From contig CAUJNA010003090.1 of assembly GCA_963377175.1 (NCBI GenBank), positions 357,501 through 421,500 on the forward strand: 64,000 bases of DNA, in the 5' to 3' direction. The position numbers were made by a program, and so were the translations under genes. The notes beneath the pieces are model-generated. The model was not told the DNA's origin. It searched no databases and worked only from the letters and a program-made list of their open reading frames with translations. The stretch is from Effrenium voratum (taxonomy: Eukaryota > Sar > Dinophyceae > Suessiales > Symbiodiniaceae). Each line of letters begins with the position of its first letter. Position 1 is the first letter of the stretch. Of the stretch, positions 1 to 9,716 are shown piece by piece.

Positions 1-71
1 CATGTCAGCATGTGATGGTGTTGGCTGTGCATAATCCCATTCTATGAGATCACTCAGCTCCTTGGCTCCAT

Positions 72-2456
72 CTATCCTCTCCCAATTGGGCTCATTGATT
101 GTGCAGCCTTCATCAAGAACATGCGCCAATCTATTGTCCAGCCATGTTTTGCTGATTCACCACACCATCTCATCTTACCTGTGGCATCAGGTCTGAGTGC
201 AAGGAATCCATTGCGCCTGAGGCCAGCCAAAACCCATGCTTTCTCCTCATTGGCCTCCACCATTTGCTGCATAGCAGCATCTACAGCAAAAGCTATGTCC
301 AGGTTGCTGATCTTGGGCAATTCTGTGGAATTTCTCTGCATGTCCTCCACCTTCCTATCAATGTGTAATTTCATTGCTGCCTTGAACTGATGGCTGAAAT
401 CTGTATCTGTCAGCTGCATGGCACTGGTCATCTTTGGCTGTATTGTTGATTGTGCTTGATGAGATAAATATCTCATCTTTGTGGTGCTATCACTGAATGC
501 TGCCCCATATGCATCACGTTGGTAGAGTGACACTGGCATCTCATGTGCACTGTCTTGAATGTTCCATGCCATGCAGATGCTGTCCATGTTGCACGATGGT
601 TGTGACATAACTGTGAAATGTCGAAAAAGATGTGGATGGGATGCTCGAATCTTTCTCCATCCTTCCAATGCTCTCCCACACTTCTCACCAGCAATGTGCT
701 TTCTGATTTTGCCAGCATATTCAATTGTCTCATCATGCAGCCATCTGTCATCAGGCCCAATGTTGGACAATCTTGCATGTTGCCCTGCCACTACCAAAAT
801 TCCTTTGGCAACATGTCCTTGAGGTTCTGCATTTGGGTCAAACCATCCAGTCACATACTGATGAGCTTCAAATGTCACTCTGAACTTATCAGTGTTTGCC
901 TCCCTCATGGTTGTGGGATGCATCTTGCCAGTGCTGCCATCAGGCAATGGCATGCTCATCTTCCATGAGCTCTCAGTGGCAGCCTCGCCAGCAGGCACAA
1001 TGCCTTGCTCATGCTCATTGTCATCAGCTATGGCTGGCTGCTGCAGTCCCTTTTGCATGGCTTGTTTGGAAAGCTCATCTGCCAATTGCTTCCTGACCTC
1101 ATGTGTTGGCGTTGCACCTTGCCTTGTCTCATGCTTTGCAAAGACTTGTCTCATGGTCTGCCTCTTTGCCCAAAGAGGCACTTGATCGCTGAATGCCAGA
1201 ACACATGAGTTCATATGCTGGACTGCTTCTTCAGGTCTGGCAAACATGTCTTGCAATTCTGATGCATCTCTTTTGGCAAGCTTGTGCATGAGAAAGTCAT
1301 GATGCCACCATGTGAGTTCAGCACGAGTTTGCGGCTCAATCTCTGTAATCTGGGTCACCAAATTGGGCATCCAATATTTTGCACCAATCCAGCCAATGAT
1401 CACATCAGCTCTCTTTGCCTTTGCCTTATCACTTCTTCTCATGGTCTGCAGCTGCTTCTGTGCTCTGGAGTGGGACCTCTGCAAAGATCTGCATGTGTAG
1501 GAGTCCTTATCATCCAGCTGATCCATCTCATGCTGCAGCTTTTGCTGTTCCTCTTCAAGAAGCATCTCCCATTTCCAAGCGATATGGCGCTTGAGAACAG
1601 CATGTCCATGACATCTCTCCATGTCAACCCATGTGGCAACCTTGTCCACCAAATGTGGAAACTCTCTCTTGGCTCCTCCTCCTGATGCCCTCAATCTCTC
1701 TGCAGTCTTCTTCTTGGCTCCTTTGCCAATGCTCATGGCATTCCTGCTTCTCATGCTGAAGCTGCTTTTGCTGCTGTCATGCTTGGCGCTCTCATCAGCC
1801 CATTTGCTTCTGGAAATCCATACTGCTTTGAGCTGGTCAGCTCTGATGGAATACTTGCCTGCAAAAACTCTGATGAGCTCTGCTTCAGTTGCATGTTCAT
1901 GTCTTGCTGCATGCATTTCCATACACACCTTATTCTTGACCTCCAATGGGATCTCATGCTTCAAAGGCTTCTCATGCTTCTGCCTTACATTGGAGCTGGA
2001 TCCTCCCAGGACTCCTCTTATCACTGCTTTCTGTGGCCTGCCACCATAGATCCCATTCTTTCTCCCTATCTGCTTTTGTAGTTCATGCATCTCTTGCTTC
2101 TTGATCTCAATGGTCTGCCCTTTGATGGTCAGCTCACCCTTTGCTGCCAATTTTCTAATGACATCTTCTGCGGTCATTCTCTTTTTGCATGGCATCGCGT
2201 TCTCAATGGGCAGCTCTGCAATCTCTGGCACATCTGCCAATGCAGTCTTCTCATCACTGGCCAATGTAAACTGCTTTTTGGTGCTAGCTGATGCTGCTGA
2301 TGTGGAAGATTGTGGACTCATGCTGCTTGCCATGCTTTCTCTGGATGGTGTCCTGAAAAGGTTCTTTGGCTCAATTGGGCTCATGCTTTCTTCTGATGCC
2401 TTTCTCTTCATGCTGCTGCCTTGCTTAGGGCTCTCATCTCCACCTCCTACTCTCAT
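72..2456 (-). CDS. transposase-like protein, intact 794-codon ORF
   Basis: This is a single uninterrupted reading frame with its own Met and stop, intronless unlike the other genes here. The N-terminal ~90 residues are Ser/Pro/Lys-rich. A basic helical region follows (94-135), then two helix-turn-helix-like stretches (about 186-220 and 265-300). The second, with FPHL..KVATWVD and R.HGHAV, resembles the CENP-B/pogo DNA-binding layout. The C-terminal half has FSDQVPLWAK (422-431), GILVVAG (552-558), NMDSICMAW (623-631), YQRDAY (645-650) and QLTDTDFSHQFK (681-692). From memory, the last block resembles a hypothetical protein family highly repeated in Symbiodiniaceae genomes. A DDE-type transposase is the likely role; Asp 424, Asp 625 and Asp 684 or 686 are candidate catalytic residues, which is inference. 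The sequence SMSPI occurs near both ends (25-29 and 787-791). The 298-codon FDW-repeat ORF lies just upstream on the same strand. Confidence 0.7.
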   Translation of the reverse strand: MRVGGGDESPKQGSSMKRKASEESMSPIEPKNLFRTPSRESMASSMSPQSSTSAASASTKKQFTLASDEKTALADVPEIAELPIENAMPCKKRMTAEDVIRKLAAKGELTIKGQTIEIKKQEMHELQKQIGRKNGIYGGRPQKAVIRGVLGGSSSNVRQKHEKPLKHEIPLEVKNKVCMEMHAARHEHATEAELIRVFAGKYSIRADQLKAVWISRSKWADESAKHDSSKSSFSMRSRNAMSIGKGAKKKTAERLRASGGGAKREFPHLVDKVATWVDMERCHGHAVLKRHIAWKWEMLLEEEQQKLQHEMDQLDDKDSYTCRSLQRSHSRAQKQLQTMRRSDKAKAKRADVIIGWIGAKYWMPNLVTQITEIEPQTRAELTWWHHDFLMHKLAKRDASELQDMFARPEEAVQHMNSCVLAFSDQVPLWAKRQTMRQVFAKHETRQGATPTHEVRKQLADELSKQAMQKGLQQPAIADDNEHEQGIVPAGEAATESSWKMSMPLPDGSTGKMHPTTMREANTDKFRVTFEAHQYVTGWFDPNAEPQGHVAKGILVVAGQHARLSNIGPDDRWLHDETIEYAGKIRKHIAGEKCGRALEGWRKIRASHPHLFRHFTVMSQPSCNMDSICMAWNIQDSAHEMPVSLYQRDAYGAAFSDSTTKMRYLSHQAQSTIQPKMTSAMQLTDTDFSHQFKAAMKLHIDRKVEDMQRNSTELPKISNLDIAFAVDAAMQQMVEANEEKAWVLAGLRRNGFLALRPDATGKMRWCGESAKHGWTIDWRMFLMKAAQSMSPIGRG

Positions 2457-2623
2457 CTTGAAGCTTGGTGGATGCTTTTGGGCCTGCCCAAGCCAGAAAA
2501 AAAAAGGTGTTCTGAAATGGTCGATTTCTTGATAAATCCTTTACTAGAAAATTCAAGTCTGGAAGGTTTCAAAGGGTACCCCACATTTGCCCCTTGCACC
2601 CCCAATTAATCAGCCCCCCCTAA
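2457..2623. other. spacer between the two ORFs of the putative element
   Basis: This 167-base gap contains a run of nine A followed by GGTGTTC and a short C-rich stretch. No shared promoter-like or inverted repeat is obvious. Confidence 0.4.
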
Positions 2624-3520
2624 TTAGTCCGGTCCATCAGCCCCAGCCCCAAAAAAAGACAACCAGGCCTTCTCATGCCTCTTTGCTGTACATGCTTGCA
2701 GCTTTTGCAAATGACTCATCTGCATTTTCCTCATCCACCTTTGCTGCCTCATGGTTGCCTTCTCATTGATCTCATGCAATGAGATGCTGCTGGAGCTGCT
2801 CATGCTCTGTCTCTTTCTCATCTTCTCTTGCTTGTCAAGCTCATGCCAATCAAAGAAAGCATCAGCACACATGACACTCTTCATGTGCATTCTGATGCTC
2901 TTCTCTTCTTCATTCTCAAGTGCATCCCAATCAAACATGCCACCATGCTGCTTCCCATGCTCATGCTCATCACGCTGCTGCTCTTGTCTGTCAAGCTCAT
3001 CCCAGTCAAAGTATGCACTGCTGCATTGTTCATGCTGGTGCTTGTGCAGTTTCTTCTCATGTTTTGCTGCCATCTTTGCAGCTTTCTTCATGCTCCTCAT
3101 TGCTTGCTGGAAATGCTTTGATCTTTGATGCCTCATGCTGGTTATCTTCATCCTGATGTATTTGCTCAGGCTGGTGTTTCTCTTGATCTTGCCATGCCCT
3201 TGCTCCTCATGATGCTCCTTGTGTGTCATCCTCATTTTGCTGCATGTTTTCTTGCAATTCTGTGCATGCTTCTTGCTTCCCTCCTGAATGTGCTTGTCAT
3301 GCTCCATGTGGCTGGTGATGCTGGCACAGCTGAATGCTTCCTCATGCTGCTCCAACAAATCCCAATCAAAGAACATGTTGCTGCTCTCATCACTCATAAG
3401 GTCTTGGCATTGATTGCCAGCATTGCCAGCAATAGTGCCACCCATGCCCTCATCAATCTCATAGGCCAATGCTGCAAACCGATTCTTCAATGGAACCATT
3501 GCCCACATCAGAAAGATCAA
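2624..3520 (-). CDS. Met/His/Lys-rich ORF with four FDW motifs
   Basis: This is a 298-codon open frame with no recognised family. It contains four copies of a short acidic motif, consensus FDW(D/H)xL(D/E)xxE, at residues 51, 171, 196 and 223. Three copies have the preceding residue aromatic or Met. The linkers are very rich in Met, His, Lys and Gln, and a helical Lys-rich block spans about 130-165. Repeated acidic aromatic motifs of this kind often act as docking peptides, but that is inference. The ORF sits 167 bases upstream of the transposase-like ORF on the same strand, so the two may belong to one element or transcript. Its codons follow the CATG bias of the island. The first residues (MIFLMWAMVP) may be an arbitrary start, and the true start or an upstream exon is uncertain. 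Confidence 0.5.
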   Translation of the reverse strand: MIFLMWAMVPLKNRFAALAYEIDEGMGGTIAGNAGNQCQDLMSDESSNMFFDWDLLEQHEEAFSCASITSHMEHDKHIQEGSKKHAQNCKKTCSKMRMTHKEHHEEQGHGKIKRNTSLSKYIRMKITSMRHQRSKHFQQAMRSMKKAAKMAAKHEKKLHKHQHEQCSSAYFDWDELDRQEQQRDEHEHGKQHGGMFDWDALENEEEKSIRMHMKSVMCADAFFDWHELDKQEKMRKRQSMSSSSSISLHEINEKATMRQQRWMRKMQMSHLQKLQACTAKRHEKAWLSFFGAGADGPD

Positions 3521-3905
3521 ATCAGCAATAGCCTGTCTCCATCCTACAATGAGCTTTCATTTGGGCCATACAGTTCAATGCGCATGCAACACTAGCAACA
3601 ACATGCTCAACTCAACACAGTGCACCATCAGAAACTCAATCTCCATGATGACTAATGAATTACTGTAGAAGCAGAATTCATGTTTTTTGCATCCAGCTGC
3701 ATCCTGATCAGAAATACTAGCACCATGCCCAGCAGGTTCAAAATTGAAATGGCCAACATTTAGTTTATCTCATTGTTTAATCACATGGTTAACATTCACA
3801 TCCCCACTCAATGCACCATGTGCTCTCATGGCACATGATCTTGAGAGCAAGCATGCAAATCCTCATCATGCTGATGCATGGGCTCATTCCATCGAACATG
3901 CCACC

Positions 3906-4091
3906 TCATTTCTTCTCATGCTTCTCCTCATGAGATGAAGCATCTCCAAAATAGTGATCATATATTGGAGCAATGGATGGCTCAGGCAATCCCTTCATCA
4001 TCTTCATAGCCTTCTCCAGCTTGCAATGGTCGTTGCCAATGGCAGTATGCACTGCAAATAGCTCATGATAGAACCAGTCATTCCATCCTGG
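3906..4091 (-). CDS. terminal-exon-like piece, GWNDW copy
   Basis: Read on the minus strand, an AG acceptor (CCAG) is followed by a frame starting GWNDWFYHEL and running to a stop at 3906. It includes the segment KMMKGLPEP and ends with a charged tail. It resembles the piece at 7275-7420 (GWKDWIRHEF) at its start, in acceptor position and in ending with a stop. No known family is recognised. The two are likely last exons of tandem related genes. Confidence 0.45.
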   Translation of the reverse strand, partial: PGWNDWFYHELFAVHTAIGNDHCKLEKAMKMMKGLPEPSIAPIYDHYFGDASSHEEKHEKK

Positions 4092-4835
4092 ATTAGCCAT
4101 TGAACATGCAAACACTCATGATCTCTCATCACTAATGACTTAGAGCATGCAAGGCACTATAGTCAGAATGGGGCTGTGTCATCTGATCCCATTCATCTGT
4201 GCCATAAGCACATGGACTCATGATGCTGGTCCTGAATTCAATCTAATTAATTACAATAACAACAGTCATGCATGACATGTAGTGCACTAACTAATGTGCA
4301 TTAACTGGTGCATCGCACTTATCTCACCAAGTGGCAATCGGGCAGCTTCCATGTTCAACCCTATCTCATCGATCACTTCCTGCAGTGTGGCTCCATTGTC
4401 ATTCCTCGTGTCCCAGACTTCACCTTAATTTGGTGATGCAAAGCAATGATAATCATTTGATCATGTCCACTCATTTGGTCATGCTCATATGGTCATGCCC
4501 AGGTGCTCTCATCAGGCTTCAATACCATGTGGATGGCTGCACATGCCACCTGGATCCAGCTCAATGTGCCTTAGTTAGTCTCATGTGTGGCCCAAGCTCA
4601 TACCAAAAGATACAACCTAACTAATCATTTGATTAGTGCACTACTCAACCTGCCACTGTTTAGACATGTTGCAAATCTCAATCCATGAGTCTTTGCATGC
4701 ACCATGCACGCACACATCATGCTCATACAGGAGCCATGTCCTCATTTGGGATGTCCTCTTCTTCATAGGGCAGCTCCTTGATGCCCAGCCTAAGTTGCCA
4801 TCAACTAATCACTGAATGGATTGCATTGGCTCAGC

Positions 4836-5165
4836 TCATATCAGTTCATGTATAATTATTGCCCAGAGGCTCATGCACACCCATCCCCTCAAGCTCAACA
4901 ATCTGCCCTTGAGATGCCTGGATCGATCCCTCACTCCTCCATATTTCTCATCCATCCTGGCAAGAACAATGAATAATGTGTTTAAGTGCATGAAACCCAT
5001 GTCATGTTTGAAGCATGTCCTCATTTCCAAATTGCTAATCTTCTCACTGCACATTTGCACCCTGCTGATCATCTTGTTGATGTACATCATCATGTGGAAG
5101 CATATCCACAAGGCCATGCCCATCACCCATGTGAGTGTAATGATCAATCTCATGTCCTCAATCAA
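4836..5165 (-). CDS. hydrophobic Met-rich exon-like ORF
   Basis: This 109-codon minus-strand frame has a strongly hydrophobic stretch near its start (LIITLTWVMGMALWICF) that could span a membrane. It is followed by charged and Cys-containing sequence and a LRGWV motif. It lies between other coding-like pieces of the CATG island and may be an exon of the same gene. Splice ends could not be fixed. Confidence 0.35.
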   Translation of the reverse strand: MIEDMRLIITLTWVMGMALWICFHMMMYINKMISRVQMCSEKISNLEMRTCFKHDMGFMHLNTLFIVLARMDEKYGGVRDRSRHLKGRLLSLRGWVCMSLWAIIIHELI

Positions 5166-5415
5166 TCAGTGCAAATGCAAACAAATTGATTAACATGTGC
5201 AATGCCCAAGCTTAATTGCCAAGGCTCAGGACGCTGCCATGCCATTTGAATGCTGCATGCCAGCATGACCACCAGCAGCATGGCCTTCATGCTCATCATA
5301 GCCATCTGCATGGTCTTCAGGGTTTTCATGGCCATCACACTGATCCAATGAGGATGAGGCTATGCTTCTATAGCTGATGAGCTTATTGCAGCTGCATGAA
5401 GCAACTGTAGATCAA

Positions 5416-5515
5416 TCCATGTTTCAGCTCATGTTTCAAACCAGTCCACATGTTTCAGCTCATCCATGGTTTCAATTGTTTCAACTCATGGTTCAACTCA
5501 TGTTTCAACTCATGC
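5416..5515 (+). repeat. short direct repeats of GTTTCAACTCAT type
   Basis: Diverged copies of GTTTCAGCTCAT / GTTTCAACTCAT follow one another with 8-20 base spacing. They are a local amplification of the island's CATG-containing words. Confidence 0.6.
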
Positions 5516-6124
5516 TCACCTGGTACCTTGCCTCATCCCCCCACCAGCCAGCCCATGCTTTGGCATCTTGCAACTCTGATTTGCTTGTAATAGTGGAACC
5601 CATGAACTGAGGCCCAATTCTGGTCATAATGAAATCCATCAATCAACATATCTAATGGTTCCTGGTCTCATTTGGACACGTCTCAATACAGCTGACATGC
5701 GCTGCTGGCATGAGCTCTTGAGAGGTGTGTGTCCAAATATGGGGCCTCAGACTCAGTGGTCCATGAGCCATGTCAAGTTCATGAGCCATGTCATTGTGTC
5801 ATTCATATTTCTCCAAACAAAGCATCAACTCACAAAGGCAACTGATGCATGGCTCATGCTCTCATGCTCATCCTCACTCTTTGATATTGATGGGAGCCCC
5901 CATTTGCAGCCAATCCCAATATTGCTTAATACTGGGTTCTGGCATATGTGCCATCTGGCTCATGGCCATTGTCATGTTGGCATCATCATTGCCAATGAAC
6001 TCCTTCAGGCATGTCAGCTCATGGTGGATCCAATGGACCAATCCTTAGGTCCCATGATAATGCATGAGGACATGCTAGTGAATTAATTAACTATTTGGTC
6101 AATAGCATGCAAATGCTGCATTAT

Positions 6125-6304
6125 TTATGATGCCAAGCCTCCAGTGCCATGAGCATCGCTCATCATGTCTTCAAAATGCTGGCTATGTTGGCTAATGGGC
6201 TTGAAGATGTGTGTCATGGTGGCAGCTTTCATGTTGCGCAGCATCTCATCCTGAAGCTCATGGAATGTTGCATCCTCATCATTGAAGCTATTGAAGATCT
6301 CACC
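6125..6304 (-). CDS. terminal-exon-like piece with HELQDEM
   Basis: An open minus-strand frame runs from about 6304 to a TAA at 6125. It contains EIFNSFNDEDATFHELQDEM and ends GTGGLAS. No Met starts it, so it should be an internal or terminal exon. The HELQ(D)EM string recurs in the piece at 8142-8366 (PHELQEM). Function unknown. Confidence 0.4.
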   Translation of the reverse strand, partial: GEIFNSFNDEDATFHELQDEMLRNMKAATMTHIFKPISQHSQHFEDMMSDAHGTGGLAS

Positions 6305-6546
6305 TCAGTATTACAAAAGTGATGCAAATTCAATGCATTCTCTTTCTTGAAATGTTAATGGTCATGCTAATTGTTTCATGCCAAGTCACTGGTATCTTTG
6401 CTAAGCATCATTCTGATGAATGTGCATTGCATCTTGGTCCATGCCAGCGTGCCTTAATCACTTGCAAAACACAGGTCATAAATTCCCAAACATGATGCTA
6501 CCCATGTGCAAATGTGTTCTACATGTTTACTATTTGCAGCAATGGC

Positions 6547-6783
6547 TCAAATCTCTGCCCATGGTGCTTTCAATGATGCACACATCCATGCATCATACTC
6601 CACGAGCAGCCATTTTCTCGCCAAACCCAATCTCTTCTCATCACTGCATGTCCTTTTCTGCCAATCCTCCAGGACCCACCCCCTGATGTCTCTGATCCTC
6701 GCATGCACTACATTGGCCTTGTCCCTCATTCCACTAAATTGGCCGGCCATCCTGCCAGGAAAACATGCAAAATCCATCAACAT
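6547..6783 (-). CDS. exon-like piece with RIRDIRGWVLEDW
   Basis: This minus-strand frame has a balanced amino-acid composition: charged residues, RIRDIRGWVLEDW, RKWLLVEYDAWM. The RGW(V/I)LE region is similar to RIIRMRGWILES encoded near 8060-8105. This supports the idea of two diverged copies of one gene in the island. Function not recognised. Confidence 0.4.
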   Translation of the reverse strand: MLMDFACFPGRMAGQFSGMRDKANVVHARIRDIRGWVLEDWQKRTCSDEKRLGLARKWLLVEYDAWMCASLKAPWAEI

Positions 6784-7274
6784 TCACATGCATGCATCAA
6801 CAGCAACCCATGTCCTCCCATCCAAATGCATCAAATAGTCATTGGTGTAATACAAGGCCATGTTCAACTTCCTCAATCTCCCATGCAGCACATAGGCTGA
6901 TGTGCATATGGCAATGGCCAAATCCAGTGCCAGCATCATGCCCTCAGACAATGCATTAACTCATCTCTCTCTCCAATGCATGCATGCACTGCTTGTTCAC
7001 TGATGCATCCAAGTCACTTCATTGGTCATCATCACCTGCAAGCTGATAGCCCACATGACCACCACCATGGCCATCAAATGAATGGGCTCAATTCTCACCA
7101 TGGCTTCAGATGCACACAATGCTACCAATGCTTGATGCCAAAAATGCTGCAAAGTGCTGCCATACTCACATTCCAAGCTTGCCCATCAGTGCCTGCACAT
7201 GCAACTGCATGGTCCATTGGCCTTGCTCATGCCCCCAGCACATTTTCATTCTTTTGCTCATGATGCTCAGCTAA

Positions 7275-7420
7275 TTAATCATCATCCATAGACGCTGCAT
7301 GCCAGTATGGCTCTAATGATATGTCCAGTTCATTCATGAAGCCAATGACTTCATCCCTCCTCTCACTCACCATCAAGGGTTTGATGGCCAGGAACTCATG
7401 CCTGATCCAATCCTTCCATC
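7275..7420 (-). CDS. terminal-exon-like piece, GWKDW copy
   Basis: An AG acceptor (CTAAG) is followed by a frame beginning GWKDWIRHEF and ending HAASMDDD and a stop. It aligns with the 3906-4091 piece at its start (GW-N/K-DW--HE--A). It is probably the last exon of a second, related gene copy. Confidence 0.45.
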
Positions 7421-7910
7421 CTTAGTTCACATTGGCAGAAGCATGCTTTCATGGCAAGGAACTCACATGGTTTGCTCTCATGGGCACATGATTGATTAAC
7501 TAACCAATTACCAGGTAACTGTGGGGGTTCTCATCATGCATCATGCCAGTGAACTCATCAGTGCCACCTGTATATGGCCAAAATATGCCATCTGCCATGC
7601 ATGTTTTCAGGTTTGCCAGCATCTCCATACAGAGCTCAGCATTGCTGGCAGAGGCATCATTGTATTGATCCTTCATGTCACCTTGTCAGCATGGCATGGT
7701 GTTTCAACTGCCTCACACATGGGCTCATGGAATCATGCATGCATGGTTGCCAGGGCACTGAAATCCTCAGCCAGCACCATCCTGATATAAATGCATCCAA
7801 TCCTCACCCACAATGGAGCCTCAGTTGCCATGCAGTGATGCAATCCCCCCTTCCCCACCCCCTTCCCATGCTCATGTGCAGCCACACTACATATCTCATA
7901 CCAATAATCC

Positions 7911-8114
7911 TCAATGCCAGTTCCCATCCCTCTCCTCCAACATCCAGCATGCCATCTGGGTGGCCCTTTTCCTGATGGTTCTTGGCCCAATCTCAGCTGT
8001 TGTCATGCACTCATGCCCCACCCCCCCAGGCACCACAGGCATCCCCCCCATGCACAAATCCAAGCCACTCTCCAATATCCACCCTCTCATTCTGATGATT
8101 CTCCTGCTGAGCAT
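7911..8114 (-). CDS. exon-like piece with RIIRMRGWILES
   Basis: This minus-strand open frame contains RIIRMRGWILESGLDLCM. The first half resembles the 6547-6783 piece. Gly-rich sequence follows and may already be intron. Reported mainly because of that similarity. Confidence 0.3.
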   Translation of the reverse strand: MLSRRIIRMRGWILESGLDLCMGGMPVVPGGVGHECMTTAEIGPRTIRKRATQMACWMLEERDGNWH

Positions 8115-8141
8115 CTAAATCCAATGCCACCATGGGCCTGA

Positions 8142-8366
8142 TCAGTCCTGCAATGCACCCATGCACCCAATGCACCCCCATGCTTCAGTGTCCCAGGGCT
8201 GCATAGCCACCTGGAATTCTTGCATCATCATCAATCCCAAATATACCAAATAGCAGCAGACAGGCATAGTGGCCATCAGGGCATACAGGATGGCATGGTG
8301 GATCATCTCCTGAAGCTCATGTGGACTACTCTTCATGGTGGTTTCATTGGAATGCAACACTCTCAC
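8142..8366 (-). CDS. hydrophobic exon-like piece with PHELQEM
   Basis: The minus-strand frame encodes SSPHELQEMIHH, then a Met/Leu/Val/Cys-rich stretch (ALMATMPVCCYLVYLGLMMM) long enough for a membrane span, then a Trp-containing tail. It is probably an exon downstream of the 8745-9110 piece in the same gene. Family unknown. Confidence 0.4.
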   Translation of the reverse strand: MRVLHSNETTMKSSPHELQEMIHHAILYALMATMPVCCYLVYLGLMMMQEFQVAMQPWDTEAWGCIGCMGALQD

Positions 8367-8509
8367 ATGTGTTTCCTCTTCTCTTCAGTCATGGCACTGG
8401 TTGCATAATCATGACAGCCAGAACCATCACAGCAATTGCACCCAATCCCATCAGCATGGTACTACTCATGGCTGGATTCTTGATATGCCAGTGCCAACAG
8501 CTGCATGGT

Positions 8510-8600
8510 AATTCATCGAAATTCATGGAACCTCATGGAAACCCACTGTAAACTCATGGAAACTCATGGGGGCTAATGGAAATTTCATGAAAATCTACAT
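8510..8600 (+). repeat. AAACTCATGG-type short repeats
   Basis: Five to six diverged copies of AA(A/T)(C/T)TCATGGAA occur in tandem-like order. The same words build the larger 76-base array at 9156-9440. Confidence 0.55.
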
Positions 8601-8744
8601 CCCACAGTCTCATGGAAAGCAATATGGGAGCCTCAGAAGCCTCACCACTGCCACATGCACTGATGCACTGCCCATCACTTTCTCCTATAGCATCATGTTA
8701 AAACATGTCTGTCTCAATGAAGACAGTCTCATTGTGGCCAATCA

Positions 8745-9110
8745 TCATCTCACTGCCTCATCTGCAAAAGCAATGAGCCAGCCCATCATGGTCCATGTAT
8801 CTGAATATCCACCATTGGCCAGAGAGCAGAACTGACATGTGATGCCACCCAATGGCAATGCCCACCATGTATCAGCTCTGGATAGGCCAACAAACCTGCC
8901 AATGATATTAATGACCTCAGCTTGTAATGGCCTCTCCATCCTCCCAATATGGACCAATCCTGTGTACATGTTGGCCCAATATGCAGAGTCATGCCCAACT
9001 GATGCCAGGTCCTCATCTGATTCCAGCCCCTCATTGTGAGCTGATAGAGCTGATACTGACAATTCCTCCCATGAGCCTAGGCCTGATGAGCTTGATGTTC
9101 CAGATGCCAT
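8745..9110 (-). CDS. probable first exon, unrecognised protein
   Basis: This is the best single coding piece of the 3.5-9.1 kb stretch. It starts with Met and a Ser-rich acidic leader (MASGTSSSSGLGSWEEL), followed by a folded-looking segment with YWANMYTGLVHIGRM, INIIGRFVGLS and WWALPLGG. It closes near a TTTTGCAG sequence, so its 3' boundary is uncertain. No domain is recognised. Other exon-like pieces continue downstream on the same strand to 3906. Confidence 0.45.
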   Translation of the reverse strand: MASGTSSSSGLGSWEELSVSALSAHNEGLESDEDLASVGHDSAYWANMYTGLVHIGRMERPLQAEVINIIGRFVGLSRADTWWALPLGGITCQFCSLANGGYSDTWTMMGWLIAFADEAVR

Positions 9111-9155
9111 TGCTGGACCATGCCTGCCTAATCAGCCAGATTCGAGCCTAATATC

Positions 9156-9440
9156 ACTCAATCTCAATGGAAACCTCATCAAATTTCATGGAATCCCATT
9201 GGGGTGGCATGCAAACCTGATGGAAAAGTGACTCAATCTCAATGGAAACCTCATCAAATTTCATGGAATCCCATTGGGGTGGCCATGCAAACCTGATGGA
9301 AAAGTGACTCAATCTCAATGGGAACCTCATCAAATTTCATGGAATCCCATTGGGGTGGCCATGCAAACCTGATGGAAAAGTGACTCAATCTCAATGGAAA
9401 CCTCATCAAATTTCATGGAATCCCATTGGGGGGGCCATGC
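9156..9440 (+). repeat. tandem array, 75-76 base unit, about 3.8 copies
   Basis: Units begin ACTCAATCTCAATGG at 9156, 9231, 9307 and 9383. Copies differ only at single sites (GGCATGC versus GGCCATGC, and AATGGAAA versus AATGGGAA). The near identity implies recent amplification. Confidence 0.95.
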
Positions 9441-9716
9441 AAACTCAATTCCAGATCTCAAAAGGAAGCCCCAGCAATACTAAATCAAATGGAAACTCAA
9501 TTCCAGATCTCAAAAGGAAGCCCCAGCAATACTAAATCAAATGGAAACTCAATTCCAGATCTCAAAAGGAAGCCCCAGCAATACTAAATCAAATGGAAAC
9601 TCAATTCCAGATCTCAAAAGGAAGCCCCAGCAATACTAAATCAAATGGAAACTCAATTCCAGATCTCGAAAGGAAGCCCCAGCAATACTAAATCAATTGA
9701 AACTCAATTCCAGATT
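9441..9716 (+). repeat. tandem array, 52-base unit, about 5.3 copies
   Basis: Units begin AAACTCAATTCCAG at 9441, 9493, 9545, 9597, 9649 and 9700 (the last interval is 51). Copies are almost identical. The array abuts the 76-base array without spacer and ends exactly where the CATG-rich composition stops. Confidence 0.95.

Noticed and set aside
121..2532. Plus-strand frames of 60-143 codons over the transposase region
   Set aside because: They are antisense shadows of the 794-codon minus frame, caused by the strand-symmetric CATG bias.
9156..9716. CRISPR array
   Set aside because: Units are contiguous tandem repeats with no unique spacers, in a eukaryotic context.
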